Assembly (NCBI GenBank): GCA_950022295.1
Contig: OX465598.1
Span: 69,052,001-69,116,000 of the forward strand
Source: Bromus sterilis
Taxonomy: Eukaryota > Streptophyta > Magnoliopsida > Poales > Poaceae
Length of the DNA: 64,000 bases
Direction: 5' to 3'
Shown: positions 46,828 through 58,789 of the stretch, in pieces
Numbering within the stretch: the stretch's first letter is position 1
How the letters are laid out: every line of letters begins with the position of its first letter
Made by a program: the position numbers and the translations under genes
Notes under the pieces: model-generated
What the model saw: only the letters and a program-made list of their open reading frames with translations
Told to the model about the DNA's origin: nothing
The model's database searches: none

Positions 46828-47348
46828 AAAATGTTTGGCACATTTTGCAGCTATCAAGTATGTAAAGTCAGCGTTGTTCTTCCAAACATTCAAAATTATG
46901 ACATAGTATTCTTCTAACATGCAATTACACCTCCTTATTAGCAGCCTCTTGGATGCAACCTATCACCAGAATCTAATTCCAATAATGTGATTTTGGAAGG
47001 GATGACTTCTCTAGGGCATGTTGTAAAGATTATTTCCTCCCATTGATTATATAGCTCAATCTGGTAAGTGATATCTTCTGAGATTAATTAAAATATTGCT
47101 AATGCATCGTGTAACAAGTTCTAGATTATTCTCTTATTCCTTCTGGACGGTTAGGGATCATAGTCTATACAATACATTGATTTCAATTTGCAGATTCTGT
47201 AAAAAAAAACTGGATCATTCATGTTGATGTTGATTCATTATTCATTGTCGGGTTAAGTTGGCTTACATTCAAATATTGATATGAGACACACTGGAGGCTC
47301 CCTTCTTTACGTGAACTTACTTCAAATTCCTTGATGTAGTTTTTTTTG
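46828..47348. other. AT-rich intergenic DNA, no gene seen
   Basis: Nothing recognisable. Confidence 0.5.
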
Positions 47349-47350
47349 TA

Positions 47351-47607
47351 CTCCCTCCGTTTCTTTTTACTTCGCATATAAGATTTGGTCAAAGTCAAAT
47401 TTAATAAAGTTTGACCAAATTTATATTAAAAAATATCAACATCTACAACATGAAAGTTATACCATATGAAAATTGATATCATGATGCTTCTAATGATATT
47501 GATTTCATATTGTGAATGTTGATATTTTTTTCTATAAAATTGGTCAAACTTTAACAAGTTTGACTTTGACCAAATCTTATATGCGAAGTAAAAAGAAACG
47601 GAGGGAG
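47351..47607. mobile_element. Stowaway miniature element, complete, TA target duplication
   Basis: CTCCCTCCGTTTCTTTTTAC at the left is matched by GTAAAAAGAAACGGAGGGAG at the right, with TA on both sides (47349-47350 and 47608-47609). The arms extend inward (CTTCGCATATAAGATTTGGT / ACCAAATCTTATATGCGAAG), so the 257 bp element can fold into a long hairpin. The well-preserved ends suggest a young insertion. Confidence 0.93.
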
Positions 47608-47609
47608 TA

Positions 47610-49212
47610 TGTGGGAATCTTATGCTGACATCTGTAAGATATAGAAAGACCGTTTAATTATTCCACCTAGCTGAAGAAAAATAAACATCGCATGTCTAAA
47701 GTATGCAAAAAGGAATACACCCTTTGACGCCCTACTATCTCTGAGGCCAATGTGTGGGCGCCAAGTACTGGGATGTATTACTTGTTCTCGCTATAGACTG
47801 TAGTACGATTGCTGCTCTACAGATTGTGCTGGTTGGTTGAGAATGGTCACGCATTGAGTACCCTAATGTCAATGTAGCGTCGCGGAGCTAGGCCCCAGGT
47901 AGCCAAGGCCTTGGCCGGGAGCGTGGGTGACTTTCTCTTCGTTTTATATGTTTAACACTGTAGACGTACTAATCGCCGCCTGGGATGTGGCTTCCGGCTA
48001 TCTCTACTAGACCTACTACATGCTAGGTAGCTAGGTATAGTATGATAAAAGATCAACATTGTATCTTGAAAACCATGCCTGCGCAACAACGATGTATCTT
48101 GGACGCACAGAAATATGTAGCAGTTTGTAAGAATGAAATGAGCTTAGAATGTTCTTGGGTAAATGATGGAAAACATGAGCCAGGCTCTGGATGGCCTCCA
48201 TAGTCCATATGCATACGGGATAATTATCAGATCACCAAAAATAAGGAGTTCTCTTGAAAGGAAAAAATGAAGCATTCACCAATCATTTCATGAAGTTCAA
48301 CCATCTCCGAGTTGCAGTAGTATATGAGAATAGATGGTTCCACCAATGTTTTCTTAGATCTGGGCTCCATTGTTCATCTTTTGTTTCTTGTGACATATCT
48401 TAAGTCGCTATACATAATACCACCATGGCAAGTCACAAAAGTTAGCGATCCTTCAATTTAAGTGGAGATATATAGTTCATGTTATATGAGTACATGATAC
48501 TGGCAGGTGGAAAGATACATCCAGAAGACCGGAGCCTCAATGGATACACAAAATGTGCATCATCAATCTACTTCTGGAGCATGAACTTTATCCATATGAC
48601 ATATGAATTTTGGTCCGGAGAGTTCAGTTCAGAAGAGGTGAAAACATTAGCATTTTAGATCTCAGTTTGCCAAAATCTGCAGCACCCAAATGTTCACGGG
48701 CTACCTAATTGACTTGATGCTAATCACTAGACCTAAAACAAGTGAGCATTCAGTTGATCTTATTCTGCCTTACCAACTTTTTGAACAATATAGTTGGTTA
48801 TGCATCTAATGAAGAAACATAACTTACTATCAACGCATCATCAATTTGGAAAACTAACATTTTTTAGAAAAGCAGCCATATGGCAGAGAAATTAATTAGT
48901 AAAACTACCTTCTAATGGCTAAATTGCGGCACAAATGAATCACTACTTTTAATGGTATCATTTGTATGCCTAAGCTCCTTAATTTAAAGGCCTCACAATC
49001 AATTGAGGTCTTCAATTTAAAATTTGATCCATGAATTTGACCTGGTCAATCGCCTCACAATCAATTGATGTCTTCAATTTGAAATTTTGTCCATGATTTT
49101 GACCTAACCAACACGTTATGATTTATGGGTTGATCTATCGATGGATGGATTCATTGGTAAATGGTTGGATATGAAGCAATATGAGTCGATTCAGGGCAAC
49201 CATTTCGAGCAC
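47610..49212. other. Intergenic DNA, no gene seen
   Basis: TCTCTACTAG at 48001, preceded by A, would fit a Helitron 5' end. A ~60 bp near-duplicate (CCTCACAATCAATTGA) occurs at about 48994 and 49055. Otherwise no signal. Confidence 0.4.
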
Positions 49213-49806
49213 TTATAACAATTTAGAGTTTGTTTTCTCATTTCTCCATTGGTCAGACGGTGTTGACCACGTCTCGCATGCCACCCCTCTCTCAAATGTT
49301 GATGTGTGGTAATGGTCATCTATAATTTCTTCACTGTAATTTATTGAAGTATCGTTTTCACCGATATCATCACTGTAGGGATCTACCAAAGCATTTTCAT
49401 ATTGTGAATTCATCTCGACAGGATCAAGATTGATAGCTATTATCGTGTTCAATACGATAGATTGTCCTGGCTGGATACACCGTAGTCCATCGATGAAAGC
49501 GGCGCAGCAAAGCGCGCAAAACGCTTCTAGTATTCTACCATTTCCGACAAAAGGAACACACACAGTTTGCGTGAAGTCGGCTGACGTGCGGAGTTCCGCA
49601 ACCGGAAGGACACACATTTTCATATCACAACTTGTAACAAAAAGTCCTGTTAACCCGAGCATTCTCTGCAGCGAATCCGAAAGTGGTTGAGCGTGCATAC
49701 ATTTCTCAGAATCGCAGGGTTGGCATTGAAGCAACCTTCCAACCATAAACCTGCACCCATCACTCCTCACTTTCCCAGTCCCATCTCTTGCCCAAACAAG
49801 AAGCAT
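49213..49806 (-). CDS. Unrecognised 197-aa ORF
   Basis: It runs from ATG at 49804-49806, with an in-frame stop directly upstream, to a TAA at 49213. The first ~115 residues are Cys-rich and mixed hydrophobic: RFMVGRLLQCQPCDSEKCMH, SLQRMLGLTGLFVTSC, AFCALCCAAFIDGLRCIQPG. The remainder is acidic and polar (NALVDPYSDDIGENDTSINY). There is no signal peptide, membrane span or known motif. Amino-acid composition looks coding-like, and the frame is long for a region this AT-rich. It faces away from the 50110 gene with 303 bp between the start codons. It may be an orphan gene, an exon of a larger gene, or a captured piece; I cannot name a function. Confidence 0.4.
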   Translation of the reverse strand: MLLVWARDGTGKVRSDGCRFMVGRLLQCQPCDSEKCMHAQPLSDSLQRMLGLTGLFVTSCDMKMCVLPVAELRTSADFTQTVCVPFVGNGRILEAFCALCCAAFIDGLRCIQPGQSIVLNTIIAINLDPVEMNSQYENALVDPYSDDIGENDTSINYSEEIIDDHYHTSTFERGVACETWSTPSDQWRNEKTNSKLL

Positions 49807-50109
49807 TGCTCACTCAAAGCGGCCAATCTGCATATCTCATAGTACACGATAGACGATACACACAACCAAACGAACCTTATGAACCCACCCCTTCTCTTGC
49901 ACAGACCCCAAGCCAGATCCGTCTATCATGCTGCTTTGCCTCTACATGTCCACTCCGGAACCCGCAGTCCACCCTGCTTCCCTCGCTAAAACAATTCATC
50001 ACCCGCTGACCCTCGACGTGGAGTCAGATCTCTAGCTCGTGTGAGCTCTGAACCCATGCTACATGTTTGTTTGACCTTGTAAAGTGGAGCAGAGGGGACA
50101 AGCTAGGAC

Positions 50110-51717
50110 ATGAAGTTGATTCGCAGGGGCAAGAGTTCAAGGGCCAAGAAGGGCTCGTCGGCTCCATCGCAATCTGCCGGAGATGTTGATGGTGGAGGCG
50201 GTGGTGGCTCCAATAGCCGGCAGGTGGCGCCTGAGAACGTCCTCCCGGTTGAAGCGACTGCGATCACCGGCTATGGTAGTGTCTTTTTCTTTCTCGCTTT
50301 CTTGCATGTTTTTCTACTTCAGTCTGTGGGTGTGGATCATGGACCGTCTCTCCTCGCTGTTCTTGGGGAAAAAAGGCCATTTCACTAAAACTTTCATCAA
50401 GCCAAGTAGGTTTTGCCCTACATAGATGATGGTTTATTCTCCAAATCGGTCCTTCTCTCTGTGTAGAACCATGCCAGTTGGTTTTCCTTAGCTTGTTTGC
50501 TTTCTGGCTGTGACATCCTACAAATCGGCCACCTGAGTACGTTTTTTGGCTGTTGTGTCGCCTTGATGCGACGTTTGAGCTAATAATTAAATTTTCTTTT
50601 TCGAAAGGATGTGCTGTGTTGAAATTTTGCTTGCTGCAAAGTGGTAATGCATCAACTTTTGGCCTTGTGGAATTTAGAAAGGTGGAATTTCCTGAAGAAG
50701 AATGCCAGATCATAGACATTGTTTCTACTTTATAGCGAATTTTTCATCGAATCCATGTGTTACCATTGAGCCTGCAATGCTAATACATACTACTATACTA
50801 GTTCCTTATTATAGTACAAATTCCTATACTTCATTGGATAATAGCTTGAGTGCAAAGCCATTGTTTTTCAGAATGTACAAGCGTCAGTTTTCTGTGTTCT
50901 TCAGGAGGAACAAGGCCAACATATAATCAGATTACAGAAACTCAATAATGAATATTATTGGCATTTCTCTACACAAAATGAGAAAAACGTTGGAGCTTTC
51001 AAATGTTGACGTTCCCCTGCATCTATTTATCATGCCATAGAGTAGGCCATGCACGTTTCCTCTGCTTCATTATGAACGGCAAAAGAGACCACAGGAACAT
51101 GTGTCCTGCATATCATTGTTGTCTAGTGGCCGTTGAGCTATTCTCATCATGGTCATTATTATGTTTGAACTTTGAACCTAACTGTCATCGCGATTAAGTT
51201 GTCAATCGTTGTCCAGGCACAATGATGACATGTTTGCCTGATTGACCTGTACATGCATGCAGCTAGCAGCAGAGATGAAGCTTTCTATGAGGCCTCTCCT
51301 TGGCTAGACTCGGACTGTGAAGATGATTTCTTCAGTGTAAATGGAGGTACTGATGTAAACTCACATTATTCGACAAAAAGAAAAAGGATTTTTTTCCCTT
51401 CTGAATTGAGATCACCACATTTCTTTATCTCAGACGGTACACCTGCGAGAACATTCAGTGCAAATGAAAGCACCCAGGTCATAGCTGCATTTGGACCTCA
51501 GACGAAGCTGCCCACGCTGGAGGCGATCCTCAAATCTGAGCCCCTGAAGCCAGCCCCACAGATGAAGAAGCTAGGTGACCTCCTTAAGGAGGAGCAAGAA
51601 GGCGCCGATGGCGCTGGCGACATCTCCGGGGCTCGCGCCGGAGTCGAAGCTGGGCGGTGCTGCATCCCTCAGTTTGCGCGGGTCATCAGCTGTAGGGAGA
51701 GGAGGAAAGGGGAGTGA
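50110..51717 (+). CDS. At3g27210-like protein of unknown function, three exons
   Basis: Exons 50110-50275, 51263-51346 and 51434-51717 join in frame at GT...AG introns (987 and 87 bp) to give 177 residues. The second exon carries the signature of the plant At3g27210-like family: SRDEAFYEASPW (58-69), then LDSDCEDDFFSVNG (70-83). The third starts DGTPARTFS and has a basic/amphipathic segment (MKKLGDLLKEEQEG) and a Cys-containing tail RCCIPQFARVISCRERRKGE, matching the family's C-terminus. The N-terminus is Lys/Ser/Gly-rich (MKLIRRGKSSRAKKG) and lacks the MGxC lipid-attachment start I associate with relatives. The 87 bp intron has no stop, so a read-through form is possible. Function is unknown. 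Confidence 0.75.
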
Positions 51718-51951
51718 GAACTGAGAAGAGAAGAGGGGTCGAGTTCATGGATGGCAAGAAACAGAGCAGTTTTCTTGTGTTAAATTCTTGTCCACGTGTA
51801 CGGTTTCAGATTGCCTTATGGAACAGTCGCAGCAAACGGTTTAGCCGTCCAAATGTATATACACAGGGCGTACCACACAGAAGCGTAACCAATTCTGATG
51901 TGGGTTTCTTTTTTCATACTACTGCAGGATGTCGACTCTGTTTAAGTTCTA

Positions 51952-52045
51952 CTTTCTCCGATCCTAAAAAAATGTCTTGAAAAAACAACTAAGCTAGTTA
52001 TGGTTCATAGTGTAACTTGCGATATTTTTTTAAAATCGGAGGTAG
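51952..52045. mobile_element. Stowaway-type miniature element with TA duplication
   Basis: CTTTCTCCGATCCTAAAAAA at the left and TTTTTTTAAAATCGGAGGTAG at the right are inverted partners, flanked by TA (51950-51951, 52046-52047). It lies just after the 3' end of the At3g27210-like gene. Confidence 0.75.
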
Positions 52046-52214
52046 TACTATAAAGTATACCCCTTTTCTCACTTGGGTCAATTAACCAAGAACCTCGATA
52101 AAGGCCTGTCACCATGGCGGAGCAGCCCCGTACCTGGCGAGCGGTTCGCTAGGGAAGAAGCTTCTACCAAGCCAAATCGTTCGGTCACCTCCCCCAATCA
52201 TTAGTTAGAGGATA

Positions 52215-52660
52215 CCTACTGTGAAAGTCACGCGCGTGTTTCGAATGCGTCAAGTGTCGTGTTCTGGTGTATTTTAGTATTTTTTTTAGTCTTTGCGCGA
52301 TCGACATGTGTCACCTTAAGCACAACATATACCAAAGTCACGGGGCAACCATAGTTTCTGTGAGCCACAGGTGCAACCACAGTTGTAGACAGCGCGCAGT
52401 CACAACCACAAGGCGCAGCAACAACCATAACACGCATCCACATGTACTCACAATTGCAACCATAGTTCTCGCGCCGCCACATTTCCGCTCAACCACAACC
52501 ACATTTCACGCCCAGCCACAGTTGTTGCTTCCTGTGGAAAGCGGTCAAAGCGTGACACATGGCAACTCCGGAGCGCACCAAAGTAACCTCTGTGGAGATG
52601 CGTGGGGAATTCCCGCTAAATAGCGATTCTCGTCACCTCCGGCCGAACAATCTACTTGAA
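52215..52660. repeat. CCACAACCA-rich repeat, copy 1
   Basis: CGTGTTTCGAATG, then AGTGTCGT and a T-tract, leads into many CACAACCA/GCAACCA/CACAGTTG motifs. A second copy with the same start and the same kind of interior lies at 59340-59760. It is probably a non-autonomous DNA element; ends were not fixed. Confidence 0.5.
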
Positions 52661-54590
52661 AACCAGCACGCCGAAAATAAAGGCCCAACAACCATTTTAC
52701 TAGGCATCTTCTCTGCCGTCATTAAAAATAAGCATAAAAAACTGCAAAAACAAAAAAATGAATAATAAAAGAACTCCTTCCCTTAGAGAAAAATTCCATA
52801 ATCCATGGCAAAAACTGCAAAAAATATAGAACCACAAAATAAGCATCCCGGTAAAAAATAACCATGTACTATTTTCCATGTATGTACAGTAAACAACAAA
52901 ATGCCTGAATTTGCCATCCTTCCTTCAATAAAATGGCCATGGAGTAGTCGTAAAAAATTGCCATAGTATATTTACGAAAAGTAGTCATGGTCTAAATAGA
53001 AAATTTCCATGGACATGTTGAATTTTTTGTTTTGCCATAACAAAAAAAAGAACTTTTATTGTCATGGCAACCAAGAAATAAAATTTTATCCCATGTATGT
53101 TAAGGTAAAATTTCCATGCAATAAAGTCAATTTTGCCATAGCAGCCAATTTTTTTTTAGAAATGTCATGGCAAAAATGACATGGTTGCAAACAATAACTA
53201 AAGATGCCATGTTTGCAAGACAACAAATGCCATGGGTATTTTAATTGAAATCAAATATTTCATATGACATACATATAAGGAATTGCCATGTCACATAAAT
53301 AAGAATTACCATGATGCAAAGATAAGAAACCGTATCACTAAGATAAGAATTTCCATATCACACAATAAGAATTGCCATGTCACATAAATAAGAATTACCA
53401 TATCACACAACTAAGAATTACCATGTCGCATGCCAAAATTCTTTTATACGAAGCATGAAAATTTTCAAAAAATATGCATCTGCCATGGTAAAAATTTGGT
53501 CCTAAAATTTATTTTATTTTATTTTATGAGGCGTGCAATAGTAGTTTACATGACATGGTGATTTCATACTTAACAATTGTAGTCTTAGAGACATGGCAAA
53601 TGTTGTTTTAGAGACATGCCAATTTTAGTTTTAGAGACATGGCAATTGTTACCAAAGAAAATTTTGCCACAAATTATAAATAAAAAAATTCCATGGCATA
53701 ATGTATATAAGAATTGTCGTGATATTTTAGCTTAAAAGTTGCCATGGAAAAAATGTATATAAGAATTGTCATAACAATTTAGCTTGAAAAAGTCATGCTT
53801 TGTAATGACGTTTTAGCTTAAAAATGAAAGGCTTAAGAATGTGAAGCAGGAAACATGTAAGTGAGCACATTCATATGTTCACAATTTCAGAGATCAGATT
53901 TTAGAGTTGGCTGGCTTCTACATTCAATTGACATGGTGATAAAAGTCAACATTCTACCATGTTGATAAAGGTAAATTTGCAATGGCAAAATTAAAATTTA
54001 TTGAAAGTATACTTGGTGGCAAAAAATAGAAATAAGAATTTCATCTCATTTCGATTTTATGCGGGCACTTGTGATTGCAAAAACAAAATTGCCATTTGTT
54101 GTTGGTTTTGACTTTTAAAGAATTACCACGGCAATGTAATAGTTCAGATTGCAATTTTAGATCTATATGATAGCTATGTACCGACACTAATATGAAAAGA
54201 AAACATAGCTAAAATGTACCTCACATTGAAACACTACTCTATAGCAAAAAAATGCCAAATGTGAGGTAACACAAACAAAATTGCCATCCCCATTGAACTA
54301 AAACACAATGATACGTAAAATTATTATTTTTATCATGCATGACCTAAATTTTCCATAGCTAATTATTAAATTTACCATGATCCAAAACTAATTTTTGCTA
54401 TGGCCATTTACTAAAAATTACCATGCTGCATGAACTAGATTTTCCATCGTGAAAATGCTAAATTTGCCACCATCTCTCATCATCTACACAATCATTGGTC
54501 ATCATCATTTTACCTACTGCCTGCATCTAATTTGCGCGATTAAACCGTTCGGACCAAAATTATCCTAACCACTTTCACCCTTAAGTATTA
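52661..54590. repeat. Second GCCATG-rich repetitive region
   Basis: ATTGCCATG, AATTTCCATGG, TTACCATG and related motifs recur every 15-60 bases over ~1.9 kb. The clearest local array is at 53280-53430, with AAGAATTACCATG/TCACA alternating (units near 38 bp). It is similar in style to the interior of 39288-41396 but without recognisable shared arms. No coding potential. Confidence 0.6.
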
Positions 54591-54856
54591 CCTTGCAGGT
54601 GGCATATATCTATCATGAACCACATACATGAAGACAACTACAAATCCAATAGGTGAAGAAACAAAAATTTCTCCCGATAAGAAGGATGTCTGACAAGCCT
54701 TTGTATTTGTGCAAGCTTGTTTTGGCATTGTACATGGACCAACAATGTATTGGCATCTGGATACACTAGGAGAAGTCATGACGACTTGTATTATGTTGCA
54801 CAACATGGTAGTATAAGATGAGTGTGGAAGTCGTGTGATGAGGGTATGAGATCAGG

Positions 54857-54929
54857 GAGGTCTCCGTCTCCCCAAGATAGAGAGAAAATAGAGTTTTTTC
54901 TGGGTACTCTCTATAATCGGGGAGACCTC
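54857..54929. other. Strong imperfect hairpin
   Basis: GAGGTCTCC GTCT CCCC AAGATAGAGAG (54857-54884) pairs with CTCTCTATAATCGGGGAGACCTC (54907-54929) around a 22-base loop. Only a few unpaired bases interrupt the stem. It could be the core of a small inverted-repeat element or an RNA structure. Confidence 0.55.
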
Positions 54930-55001
54930 ATTATATAGTAGGCCTATGATACAATTATCCTGATGCATGTATCCTGCAAGAACACGACTCCATACCTTTT
55001 A

Positions 55002-55172
55002 TGCCCACAATTTAGGACAGTATAATCGGACCTAAAGCGAGCCCTCTCAGCGATTCACATTTTTAGCCGTTGGATTTCGCGATCTGGATGTTTAGGATCG
55101 TTGGATTTATGTGTAGGGTGATCTGTTCTGTACGTGTTGGATACTGGACCTACTGTCCTAAATGGATGGGCA
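55002..55172. mobile_element. Small inverted-repeat element with TGCCCA ends
   Basis: TGCCCACAATTTAGGACAGTA (55002-55022) is matched on the other strand by TGCCCATCCATTTAGGACAG at 55153-55172. The interior has CCGTTGGATTTCGCGATCTGG and a related GATCGTTGGATTT. No clear target duplication. Confidence 0.5.
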
Positions 55173-55264
55173 GCTGCTCCACAGGCCGAAACGGCGGCCT
55201 GTGGTTAACTGGGCCGTAGGCAGCCCATTTCAACCTTGCAGTTTGCTGAATCGTCGTTCCCTCC

Positions 55265-57600
55265 CATCGGACTAAAAAAAATCCAGTCCGATGCGAGGAG
55301 TTTCGATTAGATCGACCGGAGCCGGGAGGGGATGCGGGATCGAGAGGAGGGGCGCCGGATCATCTTTCGGCTCCTGCATCGCCGCCGCTCCCAACGATTT
55401 CGCTGCCTTCCACCGCCACTTCCCCCTCCTCCTCCTCCAGTGGTGAGCACAGCTCACAGTTTGTACCCTTACCACCCTTCACGGAGCCGCACGACGACGA
55501 CGAGGTACCGGCCAAGTCGCCAAGAGGAGTCCGGCCGGTGGTTCCACTGCCATACGAGCTACGTACCAAGTTTGGAGTTTCACAAGATGACGATGGTGTG
55601 AGATTTTCCAATCTTGTACTGTATGCATGTGTGCTGTTCGACAGAATGCCAGAACCAGCGACGAGGCAGGACGGAGGCTGTCTTCCTGTACGGTAGGAAG
55701 GGGCTGAAGCAGCGGCCGGCCTCGCTGGACTTCGGCAGCGCCGGGTTCAACAACGGCACTCCATTTTCTCCGGCCCTTCCCAGGAGAGCACTACCCTGCA
55801 TCTTCGCCCATGCTCCTCCCCTCCTCTTCAGATGGCCGCGAGTGCTGCTACGCCTCCTCCCTCCCTCCAAGGTGGAGCAAGGAGGGCTCCGCCTCCTGGC
55901 GGCGAGGAGCTTCGTTCTCAGACCTATGGAACGGTCTTCTTACTTACACCATATGTGCAGTACTTGTGTGCGCCATCGCACGATCAAACCTTGCTCGAGC
56001 ACCAGACTGGAAGGTACACACTGACGTCATATTAGCTTTGTGTTGTTTCGGTAGCACTTCTCTGTCCAGACTAGCGTTCATCTCTTCAGGATGTTCGAAT
56101 GGCTAGAGACAGTTTGTTCATCTGAACCCATCAGTTTGTTCTACATCAGACTTGCAGCAGAAGATGATCACTATAGAAGAAGAGTCATCATGATATCTGA
56201 ACCTGAAGTTGTCAAACTTGAGTACCTGAATTTTGTTGATGCAAATGAGAATTTTCTAAATTGTATCAAGTTACTGTGATTTCTTACTCTACTCGTTCTT
56301 GTACTAATTGCTTACCTGGTTCTTTGCAGAAAAAAACAATTCAATTTAAGGCTAGCATCAGAGAGGTGATATATGTCATCAAAAAGTTCCTCAAGAATTA
56401 AAATGAAACGTAATTTCTTTGCATTCATCCAAAGTGCTACTACACTGCATCTTCTAGGCATGTAAATTATGACATTAGTGTAAGTGAAAAGGTTCTACAA
56501 ATTGTGAATTTGATTACCAATTTTTTTCTAGCTATCAACAATAACATTTGTTCATCATTATTCAAACATATTGTTTGTGAGTTGATCGATATCTGGTAGC
56601 ATTAAAGCTGCGAAATTTCTTTCACTACTAAAGCATAAACTTCAATTAGTTTCCCTGTAATTTATATTATTTCCATAAATTTCTATTATTTTATTATTAA
56701 AATAGATGGCCGGCGCCTCATTTGCTGGAAAATGGAAACTGCTCGCAATTATACTTCAGTTTTTAAGTTCGCATTCATGGCATTGATGTGCCAATTCTTC
56801 CGTCGTCCAGTGGTACATCTATATATTCTTCCTCCCTTGACACTTTTGGCTCATCCTCTCCACATGGGCAGCACATCTTTGAGCATCGTGCTCAGGTAGG
56901 TTTCCCTGTATTTTCCTTTGTTTCTTTTAAGTTCAACTATGATTCGTTTTTGCACGAAGCAATTAGATACCCTATGATAAGAAAAAATGTGCATATATGT
57001 GATTTTGATGCTAGCTGTGCTTGATTGATTTCATTGTGGAGCTTGGCACTAATTTTTCTTCTTCTTAGAAGTAGTGTGAGGCGGCACGACACCGGCGGTC
57101 GGCATTAAGCCGCCACATAATTCCTCGCCTCTAGGCCGCCATTGCCCTGTACCAGTTCGGCTGCCCAAGTGCGAGACCTTTCTCAATGCCTCTCTGCTGT
57201 TGATCAAATTTGGATTTGCCCCAAGACAAATCGGAGCATACAAGGAAGATCTGTGCTCACAGTTCAACAGCCACATGTACATTACTACTCATGCATCTCA
57301 CTATTTAGCACGAACACAATTTTTATCCTGATTAGGTTCATTTCTTCGTGAAGTTCTTGGAGGTTGTGGTTCTGATATATTTGTCCAGGTATTCTTTACC
57401 TTTTAATTTGGCATGGCTATTGCTTAGATATTATAGTGCAGAATGTGTGTGTCACTAACACAATGGTATTGTTAATTTTGTTGTTGGTAATAGGGGGCAA
57501 TAATCTGGATGAGTGAAGATGCAGGAGGCGTCCCTGGAAAGTGCAGATGCATGAGGAAGCATTAACACAGTGAGAGATAAGACCTCAACTAGGATCATGT
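55265..57600 (+). other. Series of exon-like fragments without an intact gene
   Basis: GC-rich coding-like pieces alternate with AT-rich spacers. Examples: 55330-55450 leader-like; 55640-56015, with frames reading EAVFLYGRKGLKQRPASLDF and, in another frame, SFSDLWNGLLTYTICAVLVC; 56785-56900, HGIDVPILPSSSGTSIYSSS ending at a donor (CAG|GTAGG); 57140-57290 and 57355-57393 with another donor (CAG|GTATTC). No single frame joins them. A Helitron-type end follows at 57766, and Helitrons commonly carry such gene pieces, so capture is likely but unproven. Parent genes are not recognised. Confidence 0.4.
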
Positions 57601-57732
57601 AAGGCGACAAAAATCAACATGATTCTGTTCATAAAATAATACATGTTTATTTCTTATCAGGTTTTGCTTCTAAACTTCAGATTGGTCAGGTCTATATTTG
57701 TAAAAATTACTATCATTCTATTGAAAAAATAT

Positions 57733-57766
57733 ACGGGCGCCGCAACGCGCGCCACTCATGATCTAG
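57733..57766 (+). mobile_element. Helitron-type 3' terminus (hairpin plus CTAG)
   Basis: GGCGCCGCAACGCGCGCC forms a short GC hairpin, 9 bases before CTAG (57763-57766), which is followed by T. Helitrons end with a GC hairpin about 10 bp from CTRR and insert between A and T. The 5' end is uncertain; A|TCTCTACTAG at 48001 is one candidate, which would make a 9.8 kb element. Confidence 0.6.
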
Positions 57767-57767
57767 T

Positions 57768-58789
57768 ATGACATAAACTTCAACCATGACCTGCCTTATA
57801 CAAATTATATAACACCGTTCTTCATCAACTTGGATTCATCCATGTGTCGAGCCTTAGTATACATCGGACTTCATAATATACCATGAGTACCATTGTACTT
57901 TCAAACTTCATGTGACTCCATCTAAAAATGTCGTCCCTTATTGATGCATCATGGTCAATACTCCACCCAAATAAAGTTCTTCTTCACACTAGTTTGAGAT
58001 TCGAACTTTCAGAGTATCTGTTCGACACCATCACACATTGATCATTGATTCATATTCGATAATACTATTGTATTATCAACAGGGCAATATCTTCCTTGAC
58101 ACATGTTAAAATGAACAACTCACATATTGGATCCGACGTATACGAGTTATCTGAACTCAATATCTTCACTCTTTCTTGAAGGATGTTTGAAGCTTTAAGG
58201 AATTTCACCATCGCCTCGTAGTCACACTGAGTCAAATTTGTAGTTGGCCCACCCTCTTTTCGCATAGTCTTTACATGGCCCACAACTATAGCACTTCCCT
58301 CCTTGTGTATTTGTCATCATCATTTTCCATTTGCGTTGAACACCACAAAATATACTCTTTAAGCTTTTGATATTTCAAACTTTTCACCACTTTTTTAGAT
58401 TCTTCATGATTAACCTCATGTTCATCTCCAGATGCATCCACCTAGATAGACTTGCTCACCAACTTGAATCTGTGACTCATTGATATTGCTTGTTGTGTCT
58501 TGTGCTTGTCGCACGCCTCACTTCTACTACTCGACGAGCCTCTGTTGTCTCGGTTCTCTATCTTGCATCCCGAACCCACACCATTTCAACTCCCACTGCA
58601 GAGAACCACTGATCATTATGACCAATCCCAAGTCACATGTATCCCTCATGCGAGTGATATAGGGATCCATTGTTGGTGTACACGATAAATCATATTTCAT
58701 GATCCCTCTCTCAAACAATTGTTGGAATGAACCAAGGAGAGAGCGAGTGGTTTAAAATGGGTTGATCCATTTGTACGTAGCGAAACGTA
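57768..58789. other. Intergenic DNA, no convincing gene
   Basis: The reverse strand has a 72-codon frame (58065-58283; CDYEAMVKFLKASNILQERV) that could be decayed transposon protein. No family is recognised. Confidence 0.35.
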
